This document shows positions 21,697-28,907 of a stretch of DNA of 39,907 bases, in pieces. Both the position numbers and the translations under genes were made by a program. The stretch comes from Candidatus Nomurabacteria bacterium UBA5155 (lineage in GTDB: Bacteria > Patescibacteriota > Minisyncoccia > Phycocordibacterales > UBA9973): NCBI GenBank assembly GCA_002413705.1, contig DHXN01000013.1:12709-52615 (forward strand). The letters are read 5' to 3'. Numbering within the stretch: the stretch's first letter is position 1; each line of letters starts with the position of its first letter. Below the pieces are notes generated by a model, which made no database searches, had not been told where the DNA came from, and saw only the letters and a list, made by a program, of their open reading frames with translations.

Positions 21697-22794
21697 ATGA
21701 AATTCTCGAAAACAACACTGTCAGTTTTTTTTAGTATCGTTGCGATGCTGGCAGTATTTGTTTGTGTAAAGATAGTGCAAGCGGATACCGCCAGCAATGG
21801 ATCAGGGTATCTCTGGTCATCAAACATCGGTTGGATCAAATTAAATAATTGTGATGATCCAACCGACGGCACTACCTGTAGTGGTGTAGGGTATGGCATA
21901 AATATTTCTCCTACCTCTCCCAATACTATTACCGGCTATGCGTGGTCATCAAACATCGGATGGATCACCTTTAATGATTCAACATGTCCAACGAACGGCT
22001 GTACTCCTGGTGCATTTGCGGATTTTGCTCATCCAAATAGCGACAGTTCCATAAATATCAAAGGCTGGGCTCGCGCTTGTTCTGTATACGACAGTGGTTG
22101 CAGTGGTGCATATAAAGGAACTGCGGGAGCTATAACGAGCAGTCCTTATTTGGGTACATGGGATGGCTATATTGCGCTTGATTCTGGCTCTGGTGGTGGC
22201 ACAGGCGGCGTATGGGGGTTGAGAATCAATTCGGATCATACTATTAGCAACTATGCCTGGGGCTCACAAGTCATCGGATGGATCAAAAGTATCAGCGCAA
22301 AAGTGTTTTTTGCGAACATTACCGGACTTTGTTATCCTGGCGATGCTGATCCTGCTTGTAACAACTCAGGTAGTACTACTACATATTGCGCCACCACGGA
22401 TCCTCAGTTCGCATGGGATGCGACTGGTTCAACAAGTTGTTCAATTCTTGAACAAGGTGCGGGCGCCGTACCGGTTGCTGTGACTTCAAAAACTCAGGGC
22501 GGATCACTCGCTACCGATGGCAAATACTATTTCACCGTCAATCTGCCGGTCAGTGGAGCTACTACAACATATACATTGAGTTGTACCGGTGGGCCACAGG
22601 CAGTGAATGTTCAGAAAGTTGTTACAACATGTGCTCCTGTAACAACTTGTCCGGCTGGTCAAACGCTCAACTCTTCAGGGGTTTGCGTAACTACTACTAC
22701 CACCTGTCCGGCTGGTCAAACGCTTAACTCTTCAGGAAATTGTGTAGCTACGGCACCTGCCACAAAACCTAAGCCAATCTTTAATGAATTCTAG
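21697..22794 (+). CDS. Secreted protein with YxW-SNIGWI repeats
   Basis: This 365-residue exported protein starts at ATG 21697, after TATACT at 21681-21686. It has a signal segment V-F-F-S-I-V-A-M-L-A-V-F-V-C-V and a cut near V-Q-A-D. Repeats G-Y-L-W-S-S-N-I-G-W-I-K, G-Y-A-W-S-S-N-I-G-W-I-T, a shorter G-W-A-R-A and N-Y-A-W-G-S-x-x-I-G-W-I-K (mature residues about 10-190) are of the same type as in the 4643-5815 protein. Towards the C-terminus are Cys-rich units C-P-A-G-Q-T-L-N-S-S-G-x-C (two copies). There is no peptidoglycan-binding domain here. The function is unknown; extracellular or surface-bound. The upstream in-frame extension to 21550 lacks a signal and was rejected. Confidence 0.82.
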   Translation: MKFSKTTLSVFFSIVAMLAVFVCVKIVQADTASNGSGYLWSSNIGWIKLNNCDDPTDGTTCSGVGYGINISPTSPNTITGYAWSSNIGWITFNDSTCPTNGCTPGAFADFAHPNSDSSINIKGWARACSVYDSGCSGAYKGTAGAITSSPYLGTWDGYIALDSGSGGGTGGVWGLRINSDHTISNYAWGSQVIGWIKSISAKVFFANITGLCYPGDADPACNNSGSTTTYCATTDPQFAWDATGSTSCSILEQGAGAVPVAVTSKTQGGSLATDGKYYFTVNLPVSGATTTYTLSCTGGPQAVNVQKVVTTCAPVTTCPAGQTLNSSGVCVTTTTTCPAGQTLNSSGNCVATAPATKPKPIFNEF

Positions 22795-22800
22795 TATACT
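22795..22800 (+). promoter_or_regulatory. -10 box before 93-aa membrane gene
   Basis: TATACT ends 6 bases before the ATG at 22807, overlapping the end of the preceding gene. This is another promoter predicted to give a leaderless mRNA. Confidence 0.5.
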
Positions 22801-22806
22801 AATCAC

Positions 22807-23088
22807 ATGGATGACCAAATGACACAACATAAGAAGAAAATTGTTTGGATTATTGCCGCAGTGATTGGTGTTATCGTTATTGCTGGTATTGTCTGGTATA
22901 TCGTTCGTCACCATAAGGCAATACCAGCTACTCCTATTGAAGTGCTGCAAACATTGGAAAATACCTCTCGTCCAGTCATCAGTTCTGCTCAACAGCGAGC
23001 AGTTGAATTAAAGGAAACAAGTAGAAAGTCAGCTCCGGTAAAAGCAACAACCGATGATAGGATTAAGATGCTCAATGCGTTAAAATAA
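22807..23088 (+). CDS. Single-pass membrane protein, 93 aa
   Basis: This 93-residue protein has one transmembrane helix (I-V-W-I-I-A-A-V-I-G-V-I-V-I-A-G-I-V-W, about 12-30). A short basic N-terminal tail precedes it, and a hydrophilic, Lys-rich C-terminal part follows, placing the tail most likely outside by charge. No family is recognised. It precedes the first of three secreted paralogues by 4 bases and may be translated with them. It could anchor or assist the surface proteins, but this is a positional guess. Confidence 0.7.
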   Translation: MDDQMTQHKKKIVWIIAAVIGVIVIAGIVWYIVRHHKAIPATPIEVLQTLENTSRPVISSAQQRAVELKETSRKSAPVKATTDDRIKMLNALK

Positions 23089-23092
23089 TTAT

Positions 23093-23512
23093 ATGAAAAA
23101 AGGCCTCTCACAACTTCTCATACTCATCCCACTACTCTTTGTTGCAGGAGTGTCGTTTGCTGCATACAGCTATGTTGGACCAACCTGCGCACCGGAAGGA
23201 TGTAACACAGATGCACCGCTTGATGGCACTGCCAGCGTGCAGGTGAAGAACGGGGGATTGTCAGTAAGTGCATTCTACGTTCCCGGTAACGCGTACTTTG
23301 ATCAAAATAGTTATGTTGGAGGAGCAATTTTTGGACCTACAACAACCAACAATACAGTTATCGTCGGTACGAGTGCAGCACCTGCAAGTGTTGTGAACAC
23401 AGGCAATATTTTTATCAGCGGACAATATCAATCTAATACGTTAAAGACGGGCGGTGGAAAAAAACCATTGTGTACAGATGCTAACGGAACACTTTATATA
23501 TGCACACAATAA
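23093..23512 (+). CDS. Secreted paralogue 1 (DAPL family)
   Basis: This 139-residue exported protein has a signal peptide (L-L-I-L-I-P-L-L-F-V-A-G-V, cut near S-F-A-A). The mature start is shared with the next two genes: a C-x-x-x-x-C-N-T-D-A-P-L-D motif, then V-Q-V-K-N-G-G-L-S-V-S-A-F and F-G repeats. It ends in L-C-T-D-A-N-G-T-L-Y-I-C, a terminal Cys-containing strand also found at about the corresponding place in the others. It is probably a short beta-rich surface protein. The stop overlaps the start of the next gene by 13 bases, so translation is likely coupled. Confidence 0.78.
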   Translation: MKKGLSQLLILIPLLFVAGVSFAAYSYVGPTCAPEGCNTDAPLDGTASVQVKNGGLSVSAFYVPGNAYFDQNSYVGGAIFGPTTTNNTVIVGTSAAPASVVNTGNIFISGQYQSNTLKTGGGKKPLCTDANGTLYICTQ

Positions 23513-24327
23513 CTACAAATCTTAAATATCTTTTTTTCGGACTCATTGTATTTTTTGCATTGGGATTTGCGCACGCAGTTTCATTTACTGGTCCTAGCGC
23601 TGCTGCTCCAGGATCTAATGTCGATGCGCCATTGCACACTGGACCTAGTCAGGTCAAAGATGGCAGTCTGTCAGTGGGGACATTTTCAGCCTATCAGGAT
23701 GCGACATTTTCCCAACAGGTACTGTTAAACGGTACAGTATTTGGTGGTCAGCCGGGGGATGCAAGTTCAACCCTTAATATTGGTCTTCCAGGATATGCTA
23801 CTAATATTTCAGCAAACGGAAGTATGTCTGTGGCAGGTGCTATTACTACAGATTCCGTAAAGAGCATAGCCTTGTGTGCGGACGCGAGCGGAACGATTGT
23901 TGCATGTACTGTGAAAACTCCTCCTCCTCTTGCAGTCACCTTGTCACTACAGAATAGCGACGCATCAGGAGTCATGGGAATGGTTGCGCAGCTCAGCAGC
24001 CCCGTGTCAGTAGATGTAACAGTGGACACTACTGCAACCTATGACACCTCTATGAATACGACACTGCTTGATAAGCTAGCTGAATTGTTTATTGCGCATG
24101 CAGCGGCGCTACAGACAACTAATCCTGATAATACCTGTCCAGTACCTATGGCTGGAGAATCGGTTACTCTTACTATTCCTGCCGGGAGTACAGACTCAGA
24201 TCGCTGGGGTATTCCAGTAGGATCGTGCGGCAGCGGAGTGATCAAAGTAAGTATCAATAATTACAGTCCTCAATCTGACGGCACAAATACCATAACTGCA
24301 AGTAGTGTTTTACTCATCCTTAATTAA
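23500..24327 (+). CDS. Secreted paralogue 2 (DAPL family)
   Basis: This 275-residue protein has an N-terminal N-L-K-Y-L-F-F-G-L-I-V-F signal segment with a cut near A-H-A. The shared module follows: N-V-D-A-P-L-H-T-G, then V-K-D-G-S-L-S-V-G-T-F and A-T-F, ending at L-C-A-D-A-S-G-T-I-V-A-C (about 127-138). A unique C-terminal domain follows, rich in Thr, Ser and Val, with S-V-T-L-T-I-P-A-G-S and N-T-C-P-V-P, probably beta-sandwich. It overlaps the preceding paralogue by 13 bases. The extra domain makes it a variant of the same scaffold; the ligand is unknown. Confidence 0.78.
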   Translation: MHTITTNLKYLFFGLIVFFALGFAHAVSFTGPSAAAPGSNVDAPLHTGPSQVKDGSLSVGTFSAYQDATFSQQVLLNGTVFGGQPGDASSTLNIGLPGYATNISANGSMSVAGAITTDSVKSIALCADASGTIVACTVKTPPPLAVTLSLQNSDASGVMGMVAQLSSPVSVDVTVDTTATYDTSMNTTLLDKLAELFIAHAAALQTTNPDNTCPVPMAGESVTLTIPAGSTDSDRWGIPVGSCGSGVIKVSINNYSPQSDGTNTITASSVLLILN

Positions 24328-24331
24328 TACT

Positions 24332-25612
24332 ATGAAAAAAACAACATTCATCAACAACCTCAAATATATTTTTCTTGGTACTGTAGTAGCAATAGGATTG
24401 AGCTACGTTGTGCAGGCAGCCCCTTCTCCTGTAGGATCAGGCAATCCTGATGCCCCGCTGAACGTTGGAGCGACCGCTCAGACTAAGACTGGCGCGCTGA
24501 CAGTATGGGCATTTAATGCCCAGCAGAATGCGCAATTTGATGGTTCAACATTCTTCCACGGCGCATTGCTTGCTCCAAGTGCTAACAGTACTATCTCATT
24601 TGGCGGTATGTATAATGGGGTAGCGCGCAATGCCGGTCTTTCTGTCAGTGGAACATTGAGCAATACCGGTACGCTTGCTGCTGCAACCTTGGTAAATGGC
24701 ACAAACAACACGGTGTGTGCTGATGCGAATGGAACGGTAGTGCTGTGTGATGGAGTAGTTACTCCGCCACCATCTAATGTCCATGAATTCCTTGCTACTG
24801 GTAGCTCATATAGTTCATACACTGGATTTGCTTTGGGGCAGTGTGGCTCATGGGGTGATATCACTCAGCAAACCAATGGTTTCTATAACTTTATTCACAT
24901 GGGAACAACATCATGTGCAAGTTATGCTAATGGAGATGATGGTAGTCATAACGGTGGATTTGATGTCCAGCTTGATTTTAGTAACGTGGCAACCAATACG
25001 CTTAGCGGATTTAACGGTGTATCTGGACAATTTGTTCATGCTGATTACTACAACAGACCTCCGTCATACTGGACTGCGCCTGCAGCAGGATACTATCAAG
25101 TTGATATCAGCGGTACGATGGGTATCGAAACAAAACTGAAGGATGGTAACTATATATTTGTAGCAGGAGTATTTCTACGAGCAGAAAAGCAAAATGATCT
25201 AACCTCATTCACCGAGTATCCAATCGCTGCGCTTTCTGGCACTGGACACAATGCTGTTTTGGAAGGATCAGGATGTACAGGCAACAAGGCTGTAGTTGGT
25301 GAGGCAACTGACATGTATAGTTTAGGAATAGTAAGTTATAACTGGTATAACATTGGCCTAGGCAATTCTCAGATTCAATATGGGCAAAGAGGTTCTTGTA
25401 ATGATACAAATGGTAGTTCATGGGATACTCCCGGCTCATTTGGATTGTCATTCCACCAAAGCATTTATCTCAATGCAGGAGATAAACTGTATACCTTCGC
25501 CAAGGTTGCCGGAGTTGGATACTCGGCTAACGCTGCCTCTGGCGGTGATGCTCGTGATATCGATGTCTTTATCACCCAAAGTTCAAATAGTATTCATATC
25601 GTACAGCAATAA
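24332..25612 (+). CDS. Secreted paralogue 3 (DAPL family), large C-terminal domain
   Basis: This 426-residue protein from ATG 24332 has the same architecture: N-L-K-Y-I-F-L-G signal segment, G-N-P-D-A-P-L-N-V-G, then T-G-A-L-T-V-W-A-F-N-A, and the marker V-C-A-D-A-N-G-T-V-V-L-C (about 129-140). The C-terminal roughly 275 residues form a larger beta-rich domain with paired Cys (G-Q-C-G-S-W and T-S-C-A-S-Y). Its Y-Y-Q-V-D-I-S-G and I-Y-L-N-A-G-D-K-L-Y motifs recall C1q/TNF-like or phage receptor-binding domains. Surface adhesion is plausible but unproven. A terminator follows at 25616-25643. Confidence 0.78.
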   Translation: MKKTTFINNLKYIFLGTVVAIGLSYVVQAAPSPVGSGNPDAPLNVGATAQTKTGALTVWAFNAQQNAQFDGSTFFHGALLAPSANSTISFGGMYNGVARNAGLSVSGTLSNTGTLAAATLVNGTNNTVCADANGTVVLCDGVVTPPPSNVHEFLATGSSYSSYTGFALGQCGSWGDITQQTNGFYNFIHMGTTSCASYANGDDGSHNGGFDVQLDFSNVATNTLSGFNGVSGQFVHADYYNRPPSYWTAPAAGYYQVDISGTMGIETKLKDGNYIFVAGVFLRAEKQNDLTSFTEYPIAALSGTGHNAVLEGSGCTGNKAVVGEATDMYSLGIVSYNWYNIGLGNSQIQYGQRGSCNDTNGSSWDTPGSFGLSFHQSIYLNAGDKLYTFAKVAGVGYSANAASGGDARDIDVFITQSSNSIHIVQQ

Positions 25613-25615
25613 TAT

Positions 25616-25643
25616 AAAAGCCTTCTTATATAAGGGGCTTTTT
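25616..25643 (+). terminator. Terminator after surface-protein cluster
   Basis: AAAAGCC and GGCTTTT enclose a CTTATATAAG palindrome and are followed by a T-run. It ends the 21697-25612 run. Confidence 0.75.
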
Positions 25644-25681
25644 GCTATATTATATTCACCCTATGATATATCTCCTCGCAT

Positions 25682-25710
25682 TTGACAAAATGCGGGTTTT
25701 CTGATACAAT
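25682..25710 (+). promoter_or_regulatory. Near-consensus sigma-70 promoter of lipoprotein gene
   Basis: TTGACA (25682-25687) and TACAAT (25705-25710) are separated by 17 bp, with TGA before the -10 (extended). The leader would be about 30 nt before the ATG at 25747. It is the best two-box plus-strand promoter noted in the window. Confidence 0.75.
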
Positions 25711-25746
25711 TTGGTTAAATTCAAACACTTAAAATTCCTTCAAAAA

Positions 25747-26184
25747 ATGAAAACACACATCACTTCTATCCTTAGAGGAATGGTTTCTCTTGGGATATTA
25801 ACACTTATTTTTACTGTTTTAGGTTGCAAAAAATCATCTACTCCGATTCCGGTTCCTGTGAATGCGAGTATTGGCGGCACATATGCCGTAACGCTTACTC
25901 AGGGTTCAATCAATCGTGGTACCAGTTACTACACTATCCCGCCGAATGCTGATTCTGCGAACGCAACCTTTATCTTTAATACCGATGCGACCTTCAGCTA
26001 CAAAGACAATGCCGGGAGTAAGGTTGGCACCTGGATCTATTCAGGAAGTGAACTTGTTGTCAAAGACAATGCCGGCAATAAGATATTCGACGGCAACGTC
26101 GAAAGTCTGACCACTACCGGTTTTGTGTACGATGAGATTCCATTGAATTTCGACAACGCCCGCTATACCTTGGTAAAGAAGTAA
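25747..26184 (+). CDS. Lipoprotein, lipocalin-like
   Basis: This 145-residue protein starts at ATG 25747. It has a type II signal peptide with lipobox F-T-V-L-G-C-K-K (Cys about 26), so it should be lipidated and membrane-attached. The mature domain is beta-rich: I-G-G-T-Y-A-V-T-L near the start, F-I-F-N-T-D-A-T-F-S-Y-K, then G-T-W-I-Y-S-G-S-E-L-V-V-K-D. This is the pattern of small lipocalin-like lipoproteins common in Bacteroidetes. The ligand is unknown. It has its own strong promoter and terminator, and differs in style from the surrounding CPR proteins, so lateral acquisition is possible. Confidence 0.78.
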   Translation: MKTHITSILRGMVSLGILTLIFTVLGCKKSSTPIPVPVNASIGGTYAVTLTQGSINRGTSYYTIPPNADSANATFIFNTDATFSYKDNAGSKVGTWIYSGSELVVKDNAGNKIFDGNVESLTTTGFVYDEIPLNFDNARYTLVKK

Positions 26185-26200
26185 GAGTTAAACATGTAAG

Positions 26201-26229
26201 AACCGCCTGGTATATCCGGCGGTTTTTTT
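26201..26229 (+). terminator. Lipoprotein gene terminator
   Basis: AACCGCC (26201-26207) pairs with GGCGGTT (26218-26224), followed by a run of seven Ts. Confidence 0.85.
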
Positions 26230-26311
26230 GTGCCATTTCCCTTATGATATAATCCATATATATTATATCTCATAGGTGGAAATATATTGATGTTATTAAA
26301 AGGAAAAAATA

Positions 26312-26779
26312 ATGAATAGAAATCGCTCAGCTGGAATAGTTATCAAAGATGGAAAAGTGCTTCTTATACACCGCTTCAACAAGGGTGATGAGTATTGGGT
26401 ATTTCCTGGTGGTGGTGTCGAAGAAGGGGAAACACCTGAACAGGCAGCCATTCGAGAAATAGATGAAGAGACAATGATTGCTGTTGTACCGAAAAAGTTT
26501 CCTTATCATATAACTTGGGATACGGGCGAAGAAAACTTTTTCTATCTTTGTGAATATGTTTCAGGAGAGCCACAGTTGCGTCCTGATTCTATAGAAATTG
26601 AGCAAATGAAAAAAGGCGAACAAATATTTGAGCCATTATGGGTTGAGATAGAGAGGTTGCCTAGTCTGAAGGTCTATCAACTTGAGATAAGAGACCTGTT
26701 TCTGGGTGATTATAAAAATGGTTTTTCTGATCAAACCCAGGAACTTTTTATCAAGTTTGCTGAGAGAAGGCACAAGTGA
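26312..26779 (+). CDS. Nudix hydrolase
   Basis: This 155-residue Nudix protein hydrolyses a nucleoside diphosphate linked to another group; the substrate is not predictable. The Nudix box reads G-G-G-V-E-E-G-E-T-P-E-Q-A-A-I-R-E-I-D-E (about residues 32-51) plus E-T, giving the metal-binding R-E-x-x-E-E core. The usual Gly after E-E-T is Met. The start is supported by AAAGGA seven bases before the ATG, one of the few clear Shine-Dalgarno sequences here. It is followed within 10 bases of its TGA by a sequence resembling an inverted tRNA T-arm. It belongs to the accessory gene set. Confidence 0.9.
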   Translation: MNRNRSAGIVIKDGKVLLIHRFNKGDEYWVFPGGGVEEGETPEQAAIREIDEETMIAVVPKKFPYHITWDTGEENFFYLCEYVSGEPQLRPDSIEIEQMKKGEQIFEPLWVEIERLPSLKVYQLEIRDLFLGDYKNGFSDQTQELFIKFAERRHK

Positions 26780-26784
26780 CCTGC

Positions 26785-26875
26785 CAGAGACTCGAACTGG
26801 TCTTTAAAGATAAAAATATATAATTTAAAGCTGTATTTTTGTTCTAGATCGAGACGGTTCGAATCCTTTTCTGTT
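26785..26875 (+). repeat. tRNA-arm-like remnants between Nudix and methyltransferase
   Basis: An inverted T-arm-like stretch (CCAGAGACTCGAACTGG, 26784-26800) is followed by an AT-rich inverted repeat (CTTTAAA...TTTAAAG). Then come AAAGCTGTATTTTT and a forward T-arm GACGGTTCGAATCC (26854-26867), ending in CTGTTGG. The AAAGCT-TATTTT and GACGGTTCGA-TCC blocks appear in the same order as in copy B. It is a divergent third copy; homology is suggestive rather than certain. Confidence 0.5.
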
Positions 26876-26921
26876 GGTTTTGAAAAAGTTGCCATGCAAT
26901 TTTTCCTTTCCTAACTATTTT

Positions 26922-26957
26922 AAAAGTGTTACAGTATTTGCATACTGTAACACTTTT
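26922..26957. terminator. Perfect 16-bp stem-loop before methyltransferase
   Basis: AAAAGTGTTACAGTAT-TTGC-ATACTGTAACACTTTT has perfect 16-bp arms and a four-base loop, flanked by A- and T-runs. It could be a bidirectional terminator or an operator. It ends 7 bases before the methyltransferase ATG, an unusual place for a terminator if transcription comes from upstream. Confidence 0.6.
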
Positions 26958-26964
26958 TATTTGT

Positions 26965-27459
26965 ATGAATCCCCAATATAAACATATATTCAATAGAGCA
27001 AACATTGATCTTAGCACTATCAATTCCGCACTTGATATTGGTTGTGGAGAAGGGAAATTTGCGAATTTTTTAGATGAAAATGGTATAAAAGTTACCGCTA
27101 TTGATATCGAAGATGCTCCGTATCTGCGTCCTAATGTCATTTTTAAAAGAAACCGTTTTGAAGATTTTGAAACCGATCAGGTTTTTGACCTTGTTCACGC
27201 CCGCCACGTTGTTCCATTTATGGAAAATAAACCAGAACAAGTTCGCCGCATGCTTACGATGGGTAAATATGTATTGTTTACCTTCTTTGGACCAAATGAT
27301 CCGTGGCAAAATTTATCTATTTCAAAAGAAGAAATACTTGAAGCATTGCACGACGTCACAATACTATATATTTCAGAAGAAGAATTTATCGGTCCAAAAA
27401 TGGATGGAGGTATGAAGCCATGGCACATTTTTACAGTGGTATTTAAAACAAATCTATAA
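26965..27459 (+). CDS. Class I SAM-dependent methyltransferase
   Basis: This 164-residue protein has the Rossmann-type SAM-binding motif I, A-L-D-I-G-C-G-E-G-K-F (about 22-32), followed by K-V-T-A-I-D-I-E-D (acidic ribose-binding motif). V-F-D-L-V-H-A-R-H-V-V-P (motif post II) comes later. It is a short member of the Methyltransf_11/23-type group, and the substrate is unknown. The ATG at 26965 follows the 16-bp stem-loop by 7 bases; the longer frame from 26926 lies within that stem-loop and was rejected. It is part of the accessory set with Nudix, and the end of its gene is followed by a CCCTCAGGG motif. Confidence 0.85.
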   Translation: MNPQYKHIFNRANIDLSTINSALDIGCGEGKFANFLDENGIKVTAIDIEDAPYLRPNVIFKRNRFEDFETDQVFDLVHARHVVPFMENKPEQVRRMLTMGKYVLFTFFGPNDPWQNLSISKEEILEALHDVTILYISEEEFIGPKMDGGMKPWHIFTVVFKTNL

Positions 27460-27549
27460 ATAATCCCTCAGGGTATTTCACCTATGCTATATAGACGTTC
27501 CCGAGTTCCCAGATTATGCAGGCGACGATGAGTAATTACCATCGTCCTT

Positions 27550-27583
27550 AAAAACCTTTTCGTTTAGTACGAAGAGGTTTTTT
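27550..27583. terminator. Bidirectional terminator
   Basis: AAAAACCTTTTCGT pairs with ACGAAGAGGTTTTT with one G-U type mismatch, and T-runs lie on both sides. It separates the convergent methyltransferase and M16 peptidase genes. Confidence 0.8.
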
Positions 27584-28838
27584 ATTTTCCACAGGTAACA
27601 AGAATTACATGTTCGGGCAGCAGATAGGTGTGTATTGCTTGGTGTATGTCTTGCAATGTAATACTGGAAATTGTTTCAATAAATTTATCTAATGGCAGAT
27701 ATTCTTTGGGATTCATGCATTCGCCATAGTAATGAAAATCAACCCAACTCTCCGAGGTTTGCATGGTACTTTTAAGGGATTTAATGCGTTTATTTTTTGC
27801 AAAATCAAGTTCATTTTGCGTTACGCCATCCTTTCTTAATAGCTCAAATGCGCCTGTTATTGATTCAACAACTTCCGGCACTTTTTCTGTCGGAGTATCT
27901 GTTATCACTCCCAGTATTGAGGAATGGGTATTGGTGTATGTTTGCGGTGACACGCTATAGACTAATCCTTTTTCATACCGCAATACTTTGGCTAACCGTG
28001 AAGCACGGCCACCGGCCATGATAGATGTCACTAATCCTAAACACAAAGAATCTTTTGTAAACTGTTCCGCTCCAGGAAAACCGTAATACATAAATGTTTG
28101 CTCTGAAGGAAAGGAAACATGCTTCTTGGTATCTATTGACGCGGGTAAAGTAAAACTATGTGCTGAATCAATAGTACTTTTATTTTCAGAGAGGATGGTG
28201 AGTCCTTCTAATTTTTCTACGAGCAATGGTAACTCAATGTCACCAGAAACGATAAATGTAACACAGGCGCTTGTTATTCGTTGCTGCTTTAGTTTTATGA
28301 GAGCATCGAACGGCATGTCTTGCAGCGCTTCGATTGTACCCAATACGCGGTGTTCAAATGGTGATCCAGCAAATGCATCTGATAATACTGTATTGATAAG
28401 CACTAAACGCTGATTATTTTCATCACGTTTAAGTTCAGTCAGAATGACTTGACGTTCCTTCTCAATATCATGGCTATCAAATTCAGGATCACACATCGTC
28501 GCGTCAAGAACTTTTACCGCATGGTCAATGTCCGTCTTATCCGCTATCTCAGTATTTACCCACAGCAGTTCACGATTTGTTGCCATGCCATATGTTCCAC
28601 CAACGGATTCAATATATTCAGCCAGAAGATCTTTTGAAGAAAAAACTTTTCTACCGTTTGACATCAAATGTTCAAGAAAATGCGCCGCACCTTCCTGACC
28701 TTTTTGGTCATAACGCGATCCTGCTTTGAAAACAGCTCTTATAAAAATAGGTGCTCCTTGTTTTTGAAATAGCACCACTCGGACGCCATTCATCAGCTTA
28801 CCCTCAAACCTGTTCACTCCAAAATCCTGCAGTTTCAT
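27582..28838 (-). CDS. M16 family zinc metallopeptidase
   Basis: This 418-residue protein belongs to the M16 (pitrilysin/mitochondrial processing peptidase-like) family. The inverted zinc motif H-F-L-E-H (His53, Glu56, His57) is intact, with the distal Glu in K-E-R-Q-V-I-L-T-E-L about 75 residues later. N- and C-terminal M16 halves are both present (C-terminal part with G-G-R-A-S-R-L and L-V-Y-S-V), as in the single-chain PqqL/YmxG-type enzymes. No signal peptide is seen, so it is likely cytosolic. In other bacteria such peptidases degrade peptides; the target is unknown. It is divergent from tpiA. Confidence 0.92.
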   Translation of the reverse strand: MKLQDFGVNRFEGKLMNGVRVVLFQKQGAPIFIRAVFKAGSRYDQKGQEGAAHFLEHLMSNGRKVFSSKDLLAEYIESVGGTYGMATNRELLWVNTEIADKTDIDHAVKVLDATMCDPEFDSHDIEKERQVILTELKRDENNQRLVLINTVLSDAFAGSPFEHRVLGTIEALQDMPFDALIKLKQQRITSACVTFIVSGDIELPLLVEKLEGLTILSENKSTIDSAHSFTLPASIDTKKHVSFPSEQTFMYYGFPGAEQFTKDSLCLGLVTSIMAGGRASRLAKVLRYEKGLVYSVSPQTYTNTHSSILGVITDTPTEKVPEVVESITGAFELLRKDGVTQNELDFAKNKRIKSLKSTMQTSESWVDFHYYGECMNPKEYLPLDKFIETISSITLQDIHQAIHTYLLPEHVILVTCGK

Positions 28839-28895
28839 ATGTAAGATAGTAGCAGATTGCGTGGTAAAGAAAAAGTATTGGCAATATTGCTATGC

Positions 28896-28901
28896 TATAC
28901 T
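28896..28901 (+). promoter_or_regulatory. Extended -10 promoter of tpiA
   Basis: TGCTATACT (TATACT at 28896-28901) ends 6 bases before the ATG at 28908. This fixes the start and predicts a leaderless tpiA-pgk mRNA. Confidence 0.65.
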
Positions 28902-28907
28902 CATTTC

